Shown one piece after another: positions 38,961 to 46,436 of a stretch of DNA of 64,000 nt. Origin of the DNA: Marinobacter sp. SS13-12 (lineage in GTDB: Bacteria; Pseudomonadota; Gammaproteobacteria; Pseudomonadales; Oleiphilaceae); assembly GCF_030227115.1 (NCBI RefSeq), contig NZ_JASSUA010000001.1, positions 1,488,001 through 1,552,000 on the forward strand, in the 5' to 3' direction. Under the pieces are notes generated by a model that was not told the DNA's origin, ran no database searches, and saw only the letters and a list, made by a program, of their open reading frames with translations. The position numbers and the translations under genes are program-made. Every line of letters starts with the position of its first letter. The stretch's first letter is position 1.

Positions 38961-39323
38961 ATGGATATCCGCCTGAAACGAGCCTACGACCAACCGGCTC
39001 GCTCCGATGGCCCGCGCATTCTGGTGGACAGAATCTGGCCCCGGGGTGTGGCCAAGGAAGATGCTGACATTGCTCACTGGCTGAAAGGTCTGGCACCGTC
39101 TACCGAATTGCGCAAATGGTTCAACCATGACCCGGACAAATGGTCGGAGTTCTGCGAGCGCTATCTGAAAGAGCTCAAATCCGATGAGGCCGCAGAGGAT
39201 CTGAGTACACTCCGGAAACTGCTTGATGAACACGAGCGCATAACGCTGGTGTTTGCTGCGAAGGATACCGAGCACAACAATGCTGTGGCACTTCGGAATT
39301 TTATTCTGAACGATCGGCTTTGA
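38961..39323 (+). CDS. DUF488 / YeaO-family protein
   Basis: 120 residues. 'IRLKRAYDQPARSDGPRILVDRIWPRGVAKEDADIAHWLKGLAPS' is the family signature, with 'WFNHDPDKWSEFCERY' following. Cytoplasmic; function unknown, some relatives are linked to metal or nucleotide handling. AGGAG is nine bases before the start at 38961; the frame upstream is open but has no ribosome site. Confidence 0.85.
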   Translation: MDIRLKRAYDQPARSDGPRILVDRIWPRGVAKEDADIAHWLKGLAPSTELRKWFNHDPDKWSEFCERYLKELKSDEAAEDLSTLRKLLDEHERITLVFAAKDTEHNNAVALRNFILNDRL

Positions 39324-39475
39324 ATGTGTCCGTCAATGGTGCTGCCGAGCCAGTGCGGTTTGCGTAGCGGCTTTCGGCCAATGTCATGGTTATGTTCCTG
39401 AAAAGTGATTTGTGTCATTGCCAAAAAAGGGTAATGGGTAAATGGTATATCCTTATTCCCTCAAAGAGGTGTGCT

Positions 39476-39679
39476 ATGACAATTAATGAAGGTCTTCGCC
39501 TGATGGCAGGCGTGTTCACCCTGATCTCCATTCTGCTCGCCCACTATGTAAGTCCCTATTGGCTGCTGTTTACCGGCTTTATTGCCCTTAACCTCATTCA
39601 GTCTGCGTTCACCAAATGGTGCCCGGCCATGGCGATCCTCAGGAAGATGGGACTGAAAGAGGAAAAACCGGTTAACTGA
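39476..39679 (+). CDS. DUF2892-family small membrane protein
   Basis: 67 residues with two membrane helices: 'MTINEGLRLMAGVFTLISILLAHYV' and 'WLLFTGFIALNLIQSAFTKWCPAM'. The Cys-Pro pair in 'FTKWCPAM' is typical; the fold is that of the membrane tail of YgaP-type rhodaneses. AGAGG precedes the ATG. Confidence 0.8.
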   Translation: MTINEGLRLMAGVFTLISILLAHYVSPYWLLFTGFIALNLIQSAFTKWCPAMAILRKMGLKEEKPVN

Positions 39680-39763
39680 CCGGCCCTTGCGGGAAATGTG
39701 CAGGCTGCGGCTTGATTCTGCCAGATCGGTTTTTGCGTCTTTGGTCGTAGAGTTGTAATCTTA

Positions 39764-39785
39764 AAGATTCATTTACAATGACTCT
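39764..39785. promoter_or_regulatory. NsrR-like site overlapping promoter of the 104-residue protein
   Basis: AAGATTCATTTACAATGACT (continuing CT) matches the published E. coli-type NsrR consensus AAGATGYATTT-N-AAATRCATCTT at 17 of 22 positions by eye. TACAAT (39774-39779) inside it is a good -10, so binding would block transcription of the gene at 39855. Confidence 0.5.
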
Positions 39786-39854
39786 ATTTTGGTCCATTAC
39801 TGAAAGAGCCTCGTGAAAGAGGCCCATAAATTGATGAGAGCCAAGGAGATAATA

Positions 39855-40169
39855 ATGATTAAACCAAGAAACAAAATTCAGGTGGTTTGTGCAGCTCTGG
39901 TGTTTAGCGTGTCTTTGGCGGTACAAGCGGAAGATCAGGAGAAGTCCGATATCTGGCTGCCGAGCCTGGTTACTGAAACACCTCAAGAAGGTTTTCAACT
40001 GGCCATCAAACTGTCCCGGATGGGGGTGAAAAGTACTCAGTCTGATAAGGAGACTCTGTTCCGTGAGCGTGCAAAGTACTCTCAAGATGGTGAGGCACTT
40101 ATCCATGCGTCCGAGGTGATAGCGGTCCATTTCCAAACCGTGGCCGCGGCCAACAACTACTGGAAGTGA
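39855..40169 (+). CDS. Small secreted protein of unknown function
   Basis: 104 residues: signal peptide (MIKPRNKIQVVCAALVFSVSLAVQAED) and a mature part of about 78 residues without Cys or recognisable motif ('GFQLAIKLSRMGVKSTQSDKETLF'). AAGGAG precedes the start. The upstream NsrR-like site and the position beside dnr/nsrR suggest NO-induced expression. Not recognised as any family. Confidence 0.65.
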   Translation: MIKPRNKIQVVCAALVFSVSLAVQAEDQEKSDIWLPSLVTETPQEGFQLAIKLSRMGVKSTQSDKETLFRERAKYSQDGEALIHASEVIAVHFQTVAAANNYWK

Positions 40170-40177
40170 TATTGACT

Positions 40178-40200
40178 ATGGCGGCTAGCAGGGCCGCCAT
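40178..40200. terminator. Hairpin after the small secreted protein gene
   Basis: ATGGCGGC, seven bases, GCCGCCAT right after the stop at 40169; no T tract. Confidence 0.5.
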
Positions 40201-40228
40201 CGCCTCGCCTGTTTAGGTATTCTTTTCG

Positions 40229-40330
40229 TATTTCAATCACCATCGGTAGGCAACGGAATCCTCCCGTGGGGATGAGGGCCTGCTCGGGCTGCTCCTTGGG
40301 AGGCAGGTTTCGGGGTGAGAACCGCCTGGA
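40229..40330 (-). pseudogene. Cytochrome P450 C-terminal relic
   Basis: The minus-strand frame just downstream of the dnr-type gene reads '...LPPKEQPEQALIPTGGFRCLPMVIE', closely resembling the P450 C-terminus at 45153 ('EDRPERAVFPTGGFSYLPMIM'). No heme-binding Cys region is left, so this is the tail of a lost P450 gene. The DNA is clearly diverged from the intact gene, so it is not a recent copy. Confidence 0.55.
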
Positions 40331-40370
40331 AAATGCCATCCTCCAACTCAATTGGAGGTTACGAGAGACA

Positions 40371-41105
40371 TCAAGTCCACATCTCCATATTTCGATACTC
40401 CACGCCAAGTAACTGCTCCAGGGCAGGGCGATTGAGAATCTGTAGCTGGCTACCCTTCTGCTCTACGAATCCATTTATTTTAAACCGCCCCAAAGTGCGC
40501 GAGACCGTTTCACCCCGTATTCCCAAGCGGGAACCTATTTGTTTTTGATGGCACGGAAGTTTCAGTCTTGTACCGTCTTGCAGGTCACTAAGATACAGAA
40601 GGAACGCAGCCAGTCGTTGTTCGGCGTTACTACCAGTGAAAAAGTCGACCTGGTTCATGTAGGCGTGGGCCTTTTGGCTCATGTGCTGCAGGAGCGCTCG
40701 AGTTAAACCAGGGTTCTTCTGAGCGATCCCCGAAAGCGCGTTTCTTTCGAAGCTGTATGCAATGCCATCTTGGGTACCGCGACCATTCAGAGAAAATACA
40801 GGCATTTTCATAAACATCGAGTAGAGTTCAACGAGTTGGCCGTGTCGATAATAACCAAACAGCTTTTCGTCACCTCCGGGGGTTGCGCGGAATACCTCTA
40901 TTTCGCCTGCAACGATCAGGAAAAAATGATCAGCCACCATTCCCTCAGAAAAAATCGCTTCTCCCTGAGAAAACGCGTGTCTTCGGACATCTTTTAAAAG
41001 CATGGTGACGTCCATCTTACTTAAGCATGCGAATATCGGATCTTCCTGCAAAAGACGTTTCAAAGTTGGATATTCAAAACTATTGGGCGCTGCTGCTATA
41101 TTCAT
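40371..41105 (-). CDS. dnr: Crp/Fnr-family regulator, Dnr-like (NO-responsive)
   Basis: 244 residues. Cyclic-nucleotide-type sensor fold (about 25-150; 'HAFSQGEAIFSEGMVADHFFLIVAGEIEVFR') and C-terminal helix-turn-helix 'QIGSRLGIRGETVSRTLGRF' with the E-x2-SR contact motif of FNR-type proteins. It lacks the N-terminal Cys cluster of FNR/ANR, so it cannot hold their [4Fe-4S] cluster; Dnr-type proteins sense NO through heme. Placed next to nsrR and the nirK cluster. The DNA-contact helix suggests a TTGAT-type target. Confidence 0.8.
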   Translation of the reverse strand: MNIAAAPNSFEYPTLKRLLQEDPIFACLSKMDVTMLLKDVRRHAFSQGEAIFSEGMVADHFFLIVAGEIEVFRATPGGDEKLFGYYRHGQLVELYSMFMKMPVFSLNGRGTQDGIAYSFERNALSGIAQKNPGLTRALLQHMSQKAHAYMNQVDFFTGSNAEQRLAAFLLYLSDLQDGTRLKLPCHQKQIGSRLGIRGETVSRTLGRFKINGFVEQKGSQLQILNRPALEQLLGVEYRNMEMWT

Positions 41106-41114
41106 GATCGACCC

Positions 41115-41543
41115 TCAAGGTCCCACCATGCGTAGGCGCTCCACCATATGGGAATCGTCCAACATCATGGCGAGTGTATATTCATTGAGCGTGGCAACAA
41201 AAGCGTCGCGTGCAGCATTGACTGCACTTTTGATGGTGCAGCCCCCTTGGAGCGGGCACTCTTGTTTGTTGCAGTCAATGATTTCCATGTTCTCCTCCAT
41301 TTCCAGTACAAATTGGCCTAATCGAACCAATTCGGGAGAACGGCTGAGCATAACTCCACCGGACTTGCCCTGGGTTGTTTGTACATACCCAAGAGTGCTC
41401 ATACGATGAATAACTTTGCGTAAGTGTTCCTGAGAGATGCCGTAGGCTGTTGCTATTTCCCGCCGGGGGACTGACCTGCCTCGTCGGGTTCCGACATAGA
41501 CCAGGACCCTCAAACCAAAATCTGTATACGTTTTTAATTGCAT
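41115..41543 (-). CDS. nsrR: NsrR, Rrf2-family NO-sensing repressor
   Basis: 142 residues. 'MQLKTYTDFGLRVLVYVGTRRG' and the winged helix 'IATAYGISQEHLRKVIHRMSTLGYVQTTQGKSGGVML' are NsrR-like. Three Cys ligands for the iron-sulfur cluster lie in 'IIDCNKQECPLQGGCTIKSA' (C-x5-C-x5-C). Start 41543 has AGGTG upstream. NO nitrosylates the cluster and releases DNA. In Nitrosomonas NsrR represses the ncg-nirK cluster, and the same genes follow here. Confidence 0.9.
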   Translation of the reverse strand: MQLKTYTDFGLRVLVYVGTRRGRSVPRREIATAYGISQEHLRKVIHRMSTLGYVQTTQGKSGGVMLSRSPELVRLGQFVLEMEENMEIIDCNKQECPLQGGCTIKSAVNAARDAFVATLNEYTLAMMLDDSHMVERLRMVGP

Positions 41544-41578
41544 CGTTTCACCTGGATGACAGCTGCATAAAATCATAC

Positions 41579-41597
41579 GATACATTTTGTATACATC
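41579..41597. promoter_or_regulatory. NsrR-like site upstream of nsrR (autoregulation)
   Basis: GATGTAT-N5-ATGTATC on the minus strand, 36 bases before the nsrR start. The left half is perfect for NsrR, the right half imperfect (4 of 6 core bases). Confidence 0.4.
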
Positions 41598-41614
41598 ATC
41601 GTGTCCTTAACAGC

Positions 41615-41642
41615 AAAAAAGGCCGGCCCGGATAGGGCCGGC
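41615..41642 (-). terminator. Intrinsic terminator of the ncg-nirK operon
   Basis: GCCGGCCC, five-base loop, GGGCCGGC followed on the minus strand by a T run (AAAAAA at 41615-41620). Lies between nirK and nsrR, so nsrR is transcribed separately. Confidence 0.85.
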
Positions 41643-41691
41643 GAAAACCTCCTTGCTCGCTTTCGAAAGAATCAGTGAGGGAGGCGAGGGG

Positions 41692-42642
41692 TCATCGAAT
41701 CAATATGTTTCCTTTCTTGCCAAGTGAAGGGTCCGCCCCTTCAGTATTCATCAAGACGCTTATGCCACCGTTCAGAGCGCCTTTCATCTGGTGATCTACG
41801 ATGGCGTTGTTGGTGTCACGGTCAGAAGGACTGACCAGATCAAGAGTAGCTCCGGACGCCGCCGGTACAAGGTACGTTTGAATCCCTTTTTCGAGGTTGA
41901 ATGGGTGACCACTGTTAAAAACGCGTTCCCAAATCCCGGCAATCGGATGGAGGGCAACGGATTTATTGACGTGGGCATTCACGAAGTAGAACCGAACTCT
42001 TTCCCCAGGTTCGGATTGCAGCATCAAGCTGGCATTTGGGTCATGCAGGGGGTCATAGTGAAACGCTTTGCCATTCACTAAAGTGCCCTTCCAACCGTCG
42101 TCTTCCAGCATCTGTTCTGCTGTGGTGCCAGGCTTAAACAGATCGCTGTGGACGATGACGTACTCACGATCCGGTTTGGGGTAGTTTTCGTTATATCCCT
42201 CTTTGGGATCGACAATAATAACGCCATACATACCGCGGCCTATATGCTCAACCATAGGGTCGGTGCCACAATGGTAAATGAACACACCTGGGCTGGTTGC
42301 TTTAAACTTGAAGTGCTTTTTCTCCCCAGGTTTCACTGCTTCAAATTCGTCCAGTACGTCAACAACGGCGGCATGGAAGTCCATAGAGTGACTTTGTTTA
42401 TTGCCCTCCTCATTGATAAGAGTGAAGTCGACGACGTCTCCCTCTTTTACGCGAACAACGGGACCGGGAACGGTTCCCCCGAACGTCCACATGGTTTGCA
42501 TCGTTCCCTTGTTATCTACTGCGATTTCTTTCTCAATGACCGGGATCTCGATCTTCACCACTTCAGCCATCGCGGGAGATGCCAGTATTGCAGCCGCTGC
42601 GATAGCCGCGGTAGCCTGCTTTATTGATCTGGAAATAGACAT
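41692..42642 (-). CDS. nirK: Copper-containing nitrite reductase (NirK, Nitrosomonas/AniA-like class)
   Basis: Periplasmic enzyme of 316 residues reducing nitrite to NO. Signal peptide ends at 'SPAMAEV'. Domain 1 has 'SHSMDFHAA' (type-1 His, catalytic Asp, type-2 His) and 'YHCGTDPMVEHIGRGMYG' (type-2 His, type-1 Cys, His, Met). Domain 2 has 'ALHPIAGIWERVF' (catalytic His) and 'AIVDHQMKGAL' (type-2 His). The Cys-to-His spacing is that of AniA-type enzymes, one residue shorter than classical NirK. AAGGAG precedes the ATG. Last gene of the operon, 24 bases after the multicopper oxidase. Repression by NsrR is inferred from the upstream operator. Confidence 0.88.
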   Translation of the reverse strand: MSISRSIKQATAAIAAAAILASPAMAEVVKIEIPVIEKEIAVDNKGTMQTMWTFGGTVPGPVVRVKEGDVVDFTLINEEGNKQSHSMDFHAAVVDVLDEFEAVKPGEKKHFKFKATSPGVFIYHCGTDPMVEHIGRGMYGVIIVDPKEGYNENYPKPDREYVIVHSDLFKPGTTAEQMLEDDGWKGTLVNGKAFHYDPLHDPNASLMLQSEPGERVRFYFVNAHVNKSVALHPIAGIWERVFNSGHPFNLEKGIQTYLVPAASGATLDLVSPSDRDTNNAIVDHQMKGALNGGISVLMNTEGADPSLGKKGNILIR

Positions 42643-42666
42643 CTTTCTCTCCTTTGGTTTTACGTA

Positions 42667-43785
42667 TTAGTTGGACTGATTTCTGCCGCGGCTCCTGCCA
42701 CGACCTGAGGATTCATCGTTTTCAATTTTCTGGGCCTCGAAGCCCTCGTGATTGAAGAGACCGCTGCCTTCGGTCAAGCTTTGTGTGTAGTAAAAGTCGG
42801 GGTCGTAGGATTTGTCCTTCCAGACATACCAGTCATCATCTTCAATGCTGTCGTACTCGACGATCATGACCGCACCGCCAGGTACTTTTCCGTTGTTACT
42901 TGTGTGGTGTTCTATGTGGTCATGGGCAATCCAGCGCCCAGGGTTGTCCATCCTGACGATCACGTCGTACCGCTCGCCCTGATTGATATCCACGACGTCC
43001 GCCCAGAAGGGAGATTCCAATGGCAGGCCGTCTTTATGGGTGACGAGCATGTCGTGTCCATGCAAGTGAAACGCTGTCTCAATTCCAGCTGCAAATAAGC
43101 GCAGACGAAGGACATCACCTTCTTTAACTCTTAAGGGTTGAGTATTCGGAAAGGATTGGCCGTTGATCGAAAAATAAGTCAGCTTCTCAGCAGGGTGCCC
43201 TCCTTTGCCGAATGTCTGAGCGACTTCTTCATTCCAACCTGAAAACATCAGAATGGCTTCTTTGGTAACTTCGCTTTCGATTGGCGCTGGTTCCTTGGGG
43301 TCCACAATCAGGGGGCCCCACATTCCGCGCAATCCAACATGTTCCGGGACATTCACGTGGCAGTGATACCAGAGGCTTCCGGGCTTATCGGCAACGAACT
43401 TGTAAGTGAACGAGTCGCCGGGCTGTACCGCCTGTTGGGTGACGTTCGGGACCCCGTCATTCCGCCACGTACCGGTCTGGTAGATGCCATGCCAGTGGAT
43501 GGTATGGGCCAGAGTTGTCATGTTGGTCAACTCTACCTCTACTGTGTCTCCCTCTTTGACCCGTATGAGCGGCGCCGGTACCTGACCGTTATAGGCCCAA
43601 ACCTTTGCTTTGAATCCTGGCGCCACTTCTTTTTCCCGCTCCTCGATAGTCATTTGAAACTGGTGCGTTTCTGACCACGCTGGTGTGGCAATCCCCATTG
43701 AGACAATGGCAGCGATAGCAAGAGCGATCCGGGAGGCTTGCGGAGTGCCCGCTGCGCAGAGCGGCTTTGCCGTAGTTAATGTCAT
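42667..43785 (-). CDS. ncgA: Two-domain multicopper oxidase (NcgA-like)
   Basis: Secreted oxidase of 372 residues with signal peptide ending near 'ATPAWSET'. The four HxH copper motifs of the trinuclear site are HWHG, HCHV, HLHG and HDH. The type-1 copper lies only in domain 1 ('WYHCHVNVPEHVGLRGMWG'), as in the two-domain oxidase of Nitrosomonas. The C-terminus is an acidic, then Arg/Gly/Ser-rich tail. Start 43785 has AAGGAG six bases upstream; the TTG at 43800 does not. Role in NO/nitrite tolerance is known only from Nitrosomonas mutants; the substrate is unknown. Confidence 0.85.
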   Translation of the reverse strand: MTLTTAKPLCAAGTPQASRIALAIAAIVSMGIATPAWSETHQFQMTIEEREKEVAPGFKAKVWAYNGQVPAPLIRVKEGDTVEVELTNMTTLAHTIHWHGIYQTGTWRNDGVPNVTQQAVQPGDSFTYKFVADKPGSLWYHCHVNVPEHVGLRGMWGPLIVDPKEPAPIESEVTKEAILMFSGWNEEVAQTFGKGGHPAEKLTYFSINGQSFPNTQPLRVKEGDVLRLRLFAAGIETAFHLHGHDMLVTHKDGLPLESPFWADVVDINQGERYDVIVRMDNPGRWIAHDHIEHHTSNNGKVPGGAVMIVEYDSIEDDDWYVWKDKSYDPDFYYTQSLTEGSGLFNHEGFEAQKIENDESSGRGRSRGRNQSN

Positions 43786-43879
43786 CGTATACTCCTTCAA
43801 TGTAAAAAATGCACATCGTTTGGCTCGTTATTAAATCCGGTATTGCCAGCTTGAAAAATCCCTCCTGGATATGGGGTTA

Positions 43880-44233
43880 TCATGGAGCTTCGCAGTTACA
43901 GAGCTCTCGCAAATAGCGCACTACTCGGTCAATTTCTGCATCTGACATGTTGGCGTCCCAGTTGGGCATCAGAATGGATTTGTTAACAGCTTGCCCGCCA
44001 TGCTTTATGGCCTTGAACAGCTCCTGGTCTGAACGCGCAGACATCTCAGCGGAGTCGGTATGGTCTCTGGGAAGCACTTCGATATCTCTTGAATTAACAC
44101 CCCATCCGTCGCCATATATGCCGTGGCATTGTGTGCAGTATGTGTCGTAAAGTTGCTTTCCTGTCGGCTCGGATTCGGCTAGTGCCGGGGCAGAGAACAA
44201 AGTGATCAACATTATGCGAGTCAGAAAATGCAT
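43880..44233 (-). CDS. ncgC: Monoheme cytochrome c (NcgC-like)
   Basis: 117 residues: signal peptide (MHFLTRIMLITLFSAPALAES), heme motif CTQCH in 'DTYCTQCHGIYGDGWG', and likely axial Met in 'SILMPNWDANMSD'. Class I cytochrome c, likely carrying electrons to NirK. AAGGAG precedes the start. Four bases after the diheme cytochrome gene; 94 bases before the oxidase gene. Symbol assigned by analogy with the Nitrosomonas cluster. Confidence 0.82.
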   Translation of the reverse strand: MHFLTRIMLITLFSAPALAESEPTGKQLYDTYCTQCHGIYGDGWGVNSRDIEVLPRDHTDSAEMSARSDQELFKAIKHGGQAVNKSILMPNWDANMSDAEIDRVVRYLRELCNCEAP

Positions 44234-44237
44234 GCGT

Positions 44238-44942
44238 TCACTCCTTTGACAATGTGGTGATAAAGTCTGCCAATTTTTGAACCTCACTATCTTCTAAGTG
44301 CAGGTTCGACATAAAGGTTTTTGGTTCCCAGGCTTGAGGATTCCTGATAAAGCTGTAGAGAAATTCAGGCTTCAACCGGGCACCAGCTGTATAGACCTCA
44401 GGGCCTGAAATCCCGCCATACCCCTTCTCCAATTCGTGACAGCCGACGCAGCCCTTGAATTTGGTAAAGTTCATGTGTCCCATGGCGCCGGAGCTGGGTT
44501 TGGGTACGTAGTCGACATCTGATACCAGGTCATCGTGTGGAGTCAGCGACATCAGGTAGGATGCCGCGACTTGAGCCTCCGATTTACTGTAGACAGGATG
44601 CTCAGGCAACTTATCTTTGGGGACGATGTCACGGTCCTCCGCTGCCACTACATTTTGCCCGAAGAAGGTTCCTCCCGGACGGAGCCTGGTCGGTGATTGC
44701 AGCCACTGAATGAGCCAGTCTTTTTGAAACTTGTTTCCCGCATAGTGGAGGTCAGGTGCCTTACGTTCACGGATCCGAGCCGTCGTAAAACTTTGGGGTT
44801 CGTTAAGTGCGTGACAGCCAGAGCAGTTGGTCTCCACAAATTGCTTTGCCTTTTCTTCAGCGAATGCCGGGCTGGTGAATCCCGTTAAGATGCCGACTAG
44901 CATTGTCACGGTCGGTAGATGAAAGAGTTTCCGTTGGATCAT
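44238..44942 (-). CDS. ncgB: Diheme cytochrome c (NcgB-like)
   Basis: 234 residues: signal peptide (ends near TSPAFAEE), heme motifs CSGCH (about residue 41) and CVGCH (about residue 165), each followed by a class I cytochrome domain. First gene of the operon; an NsrR-type palindrome and promoter lie 57 bases upstream. Electron transfer within the ncg-nirK system is inferred. Confidence 0.82.
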   Translation of the reverse strand: MIQRKLFHLPTVTMLVGILTGFTSPAFAEEKAKQFVETNCSGCHALNEPQSFTTARIRERKAPDLHYAGNKFQKDWLIQWLQSPTRLRPGGTFFGQNVVAAEDRDIVPKDKLPEHPVYSKSEAQVAASYLMSLTPHDDLVSDVDYVPKPSSGAMGHMNFTKFKGCVGCHELEKGYGGISGPEVYTAGARLKPEFLYSFIRNPQAWEPKTFMSNLHLEDSEVQKLADFITTLSKE

Positions 44943-44995
44943 GTTCAGTGTTCCTCTCAGTAGTCCGCGGATATTCAGCAGTGAGCTCGACCTCA

Positions 44996-45028
44996 AACAA
45001 TGTATTTCAGATACATTGTTAAGGGCAA
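44996..45028 (-). promoter_or_regulatory. NsrR operator and promoter of the ncg-nirK operon
   Basis: Perfect 10-bp arms AACAATGTAT and ATACATTGTT separated by five bases (44996-45020). The core ATGTAT-N5-ATACAT is that of NsrR sites. On the minus strand TTGCCC (45023-45028) and TACATT (44999-45004), 18 bases apart, form a promoter covered by the palindrome, so repression by occlusion is expected. The remaining gap up to 45152 shows nothing clear. Confidence 0.75.
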
Positions 45029-45152
45029 GTTATGAGGATGACATTGATCAATGCGAACTAAAACTCGATCCTATTGGCTCGGGTCAATGACGGTGAACCA
45101 GTGTGAACTGGCGGCCAGCGAGAGCGCCACGTCTGGACATTGGCAGAGGTAT

Positions 45153-46316
45153 TTATCGTTTTCTCATGATCATCGGCAGGTAACTGAAGCCTCCAGTCGG
45201 GAAAACCGCCCGTTCAGGTCGATCCTCGGGCGCTGGTTCCAGTGTGTCGACAGCGGAAAGAAATTCTTCCATCAGCACCCTGAGCTCCATCCTGGCCAGC
45301 GGCGCCCCAGGGCAAACGTGAACGCCCGCACCGTAAAGCAGGTTATGGTCACGGTTCTTCTGTGGGCAAAACGCATCGGGGTCGCCGAAGACTTTTTCGT
45401 CCCGGTTGGCGGATGCCCACAGAATGGTGACTTTCTCGTCTGCGGGAATACGTCTTCCGCCAATGTCCACATCCCGGGTGGTAACCCGTCGGTTAGACAT
45501 CAGCGGCGCGTCCATACGCAGTATTTCATCGATAGCGTCCGGCAGGGCAACGGTATCGTTGGCAAGGCTCTGTTTGAGGTCGCGGTGTTCAGCCAGGTAA
45601 CTCAGGAGAATGGAGACGCTGGAGCTGATGGTGCCCAGTTCACCGACCGTCCAGTTCCGCAGAAGGCTTGTGAGCTCTTCATCGGTCATGGTGCGGCCAT
45701 TGACGGTCTCTTCCATCAGCGAGGTGGTGACGTCTCTCGGGGCGTTGGTTCCGGCCTGCCGTCGGGTTTCCAGCAGATTGTGAATATAGCCGTCGAACTC
45801 ATGGGCAACTTCAGCCATGGCCTGCCGGTCACTGGCGAGCGTAGCCTGGTGGTTTTTCAGTACCCATTCTCTCAATGGTTCGTGAAGGGAGTCGGGCCAC
45901 CCCATAAAGGCGCACTGTATCTGCAGGGCAAAGGCTCTGCTGAATTTTTCGACCACATCGAAGGGCTGACCGTCATGCAGGCTATTGACAAGTTTGCGGG
46001 CAATGCTCCGACAGGTTGGCTCGAATTCGCTCATTGCCTGTTGAGAGAAATAGGGCTCGATGACCTTTCGATAAGGGGTGTGTTCAGGTGGGTCCATGCC
46101 ATTGGGGACCGAAAGATGACTGGATGCCGCACTGCTGAATGTCTGGTGATCTTCCAGAACTCGCATGACATCGTCATGCCTGAATAACGTCCAGTGCTGA
46201 TAGTCGCTCCAGGCAACCGGGCACTGAGCGCGCATGCTATCGTAGGCCCGTATCTGGTCACCCAGAACCTCGTTGGCGCGGGGGTTCCAGTCAGCTGTGC
46301 GGGGATCGTCTGCCAT
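45153..46316 (-). CDS. Cytochrome P450
   Basis: Soluble heme monooxygenase of 387 residues. Heme-binding loop 'LLYGAGVHVCPGAPLARMEL' with Cys ligand (about residue 337; Tyr replaces the usual Phe at the loop start), K-helix ExxR in 'IDEILRMDAP' region, 'FDVVEKFSRAFALQIQCAFMG' earlier. The I-helix reads 'NWTVGELGTISSSV', without the usual AGxDT acid-alcohol pair, so oxygen activation may differ. No redox partner gene nearby. GAGG precedes the start at 46316. Substrate unknown. Confidence 0.88.
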   Translation of the reverse strand: MADDPRTADWNPRANEVLGDQIRAYDSMRAQCPVAWSDYQHWTLFRHDDVMRVLEDHQTFSSAASSHLSVPNGMDPPEHTPYRKVIEPYFSQQAMSEFEPTCRSIARKLVNSLHDGQPFDVVEKFSRAFALQIQCAFMGWPDSLHEPLREWVLKNHQATLASDRQAMAEVAHEFDGYIHNLLETRRQAGTNAPRDVTTSLMEETVNGRTMTDEELTSLLRNWTVGELGTISSSVSILLSYLAEHRDLKQSLANDTVALPDAIDEILRMDAPLMSNRRVTTRDVDIGGRRIPADEKVTILWASANRDEKVFGDPDAFCPQKNRDHNLLYGAGVHVCPGAPLARMELRVLMEEFLSAVDTLEPAPEDRPERAVFPTGGFSYLPMIMRKR

Positions 46317-46436
46317 TGCTAATCCTCGAAACAAAAATATGTTTCTTCAGATTAACAGAGCGCCGGGTTGTCTTCTTGAAGATAAATCAATTGGTGCCTG
46401 GCCAGATAATCGGAATCAGCAAGTTGTTGTCGTTAA

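Noticed and set aside
46371..46389. TTGAAGATAAATCAA as an FNR box upstream of the P450
   Set aside because: The half-sites are five bases apart, not four, so the spacing is wrong for FNR/ANR/Dnr.
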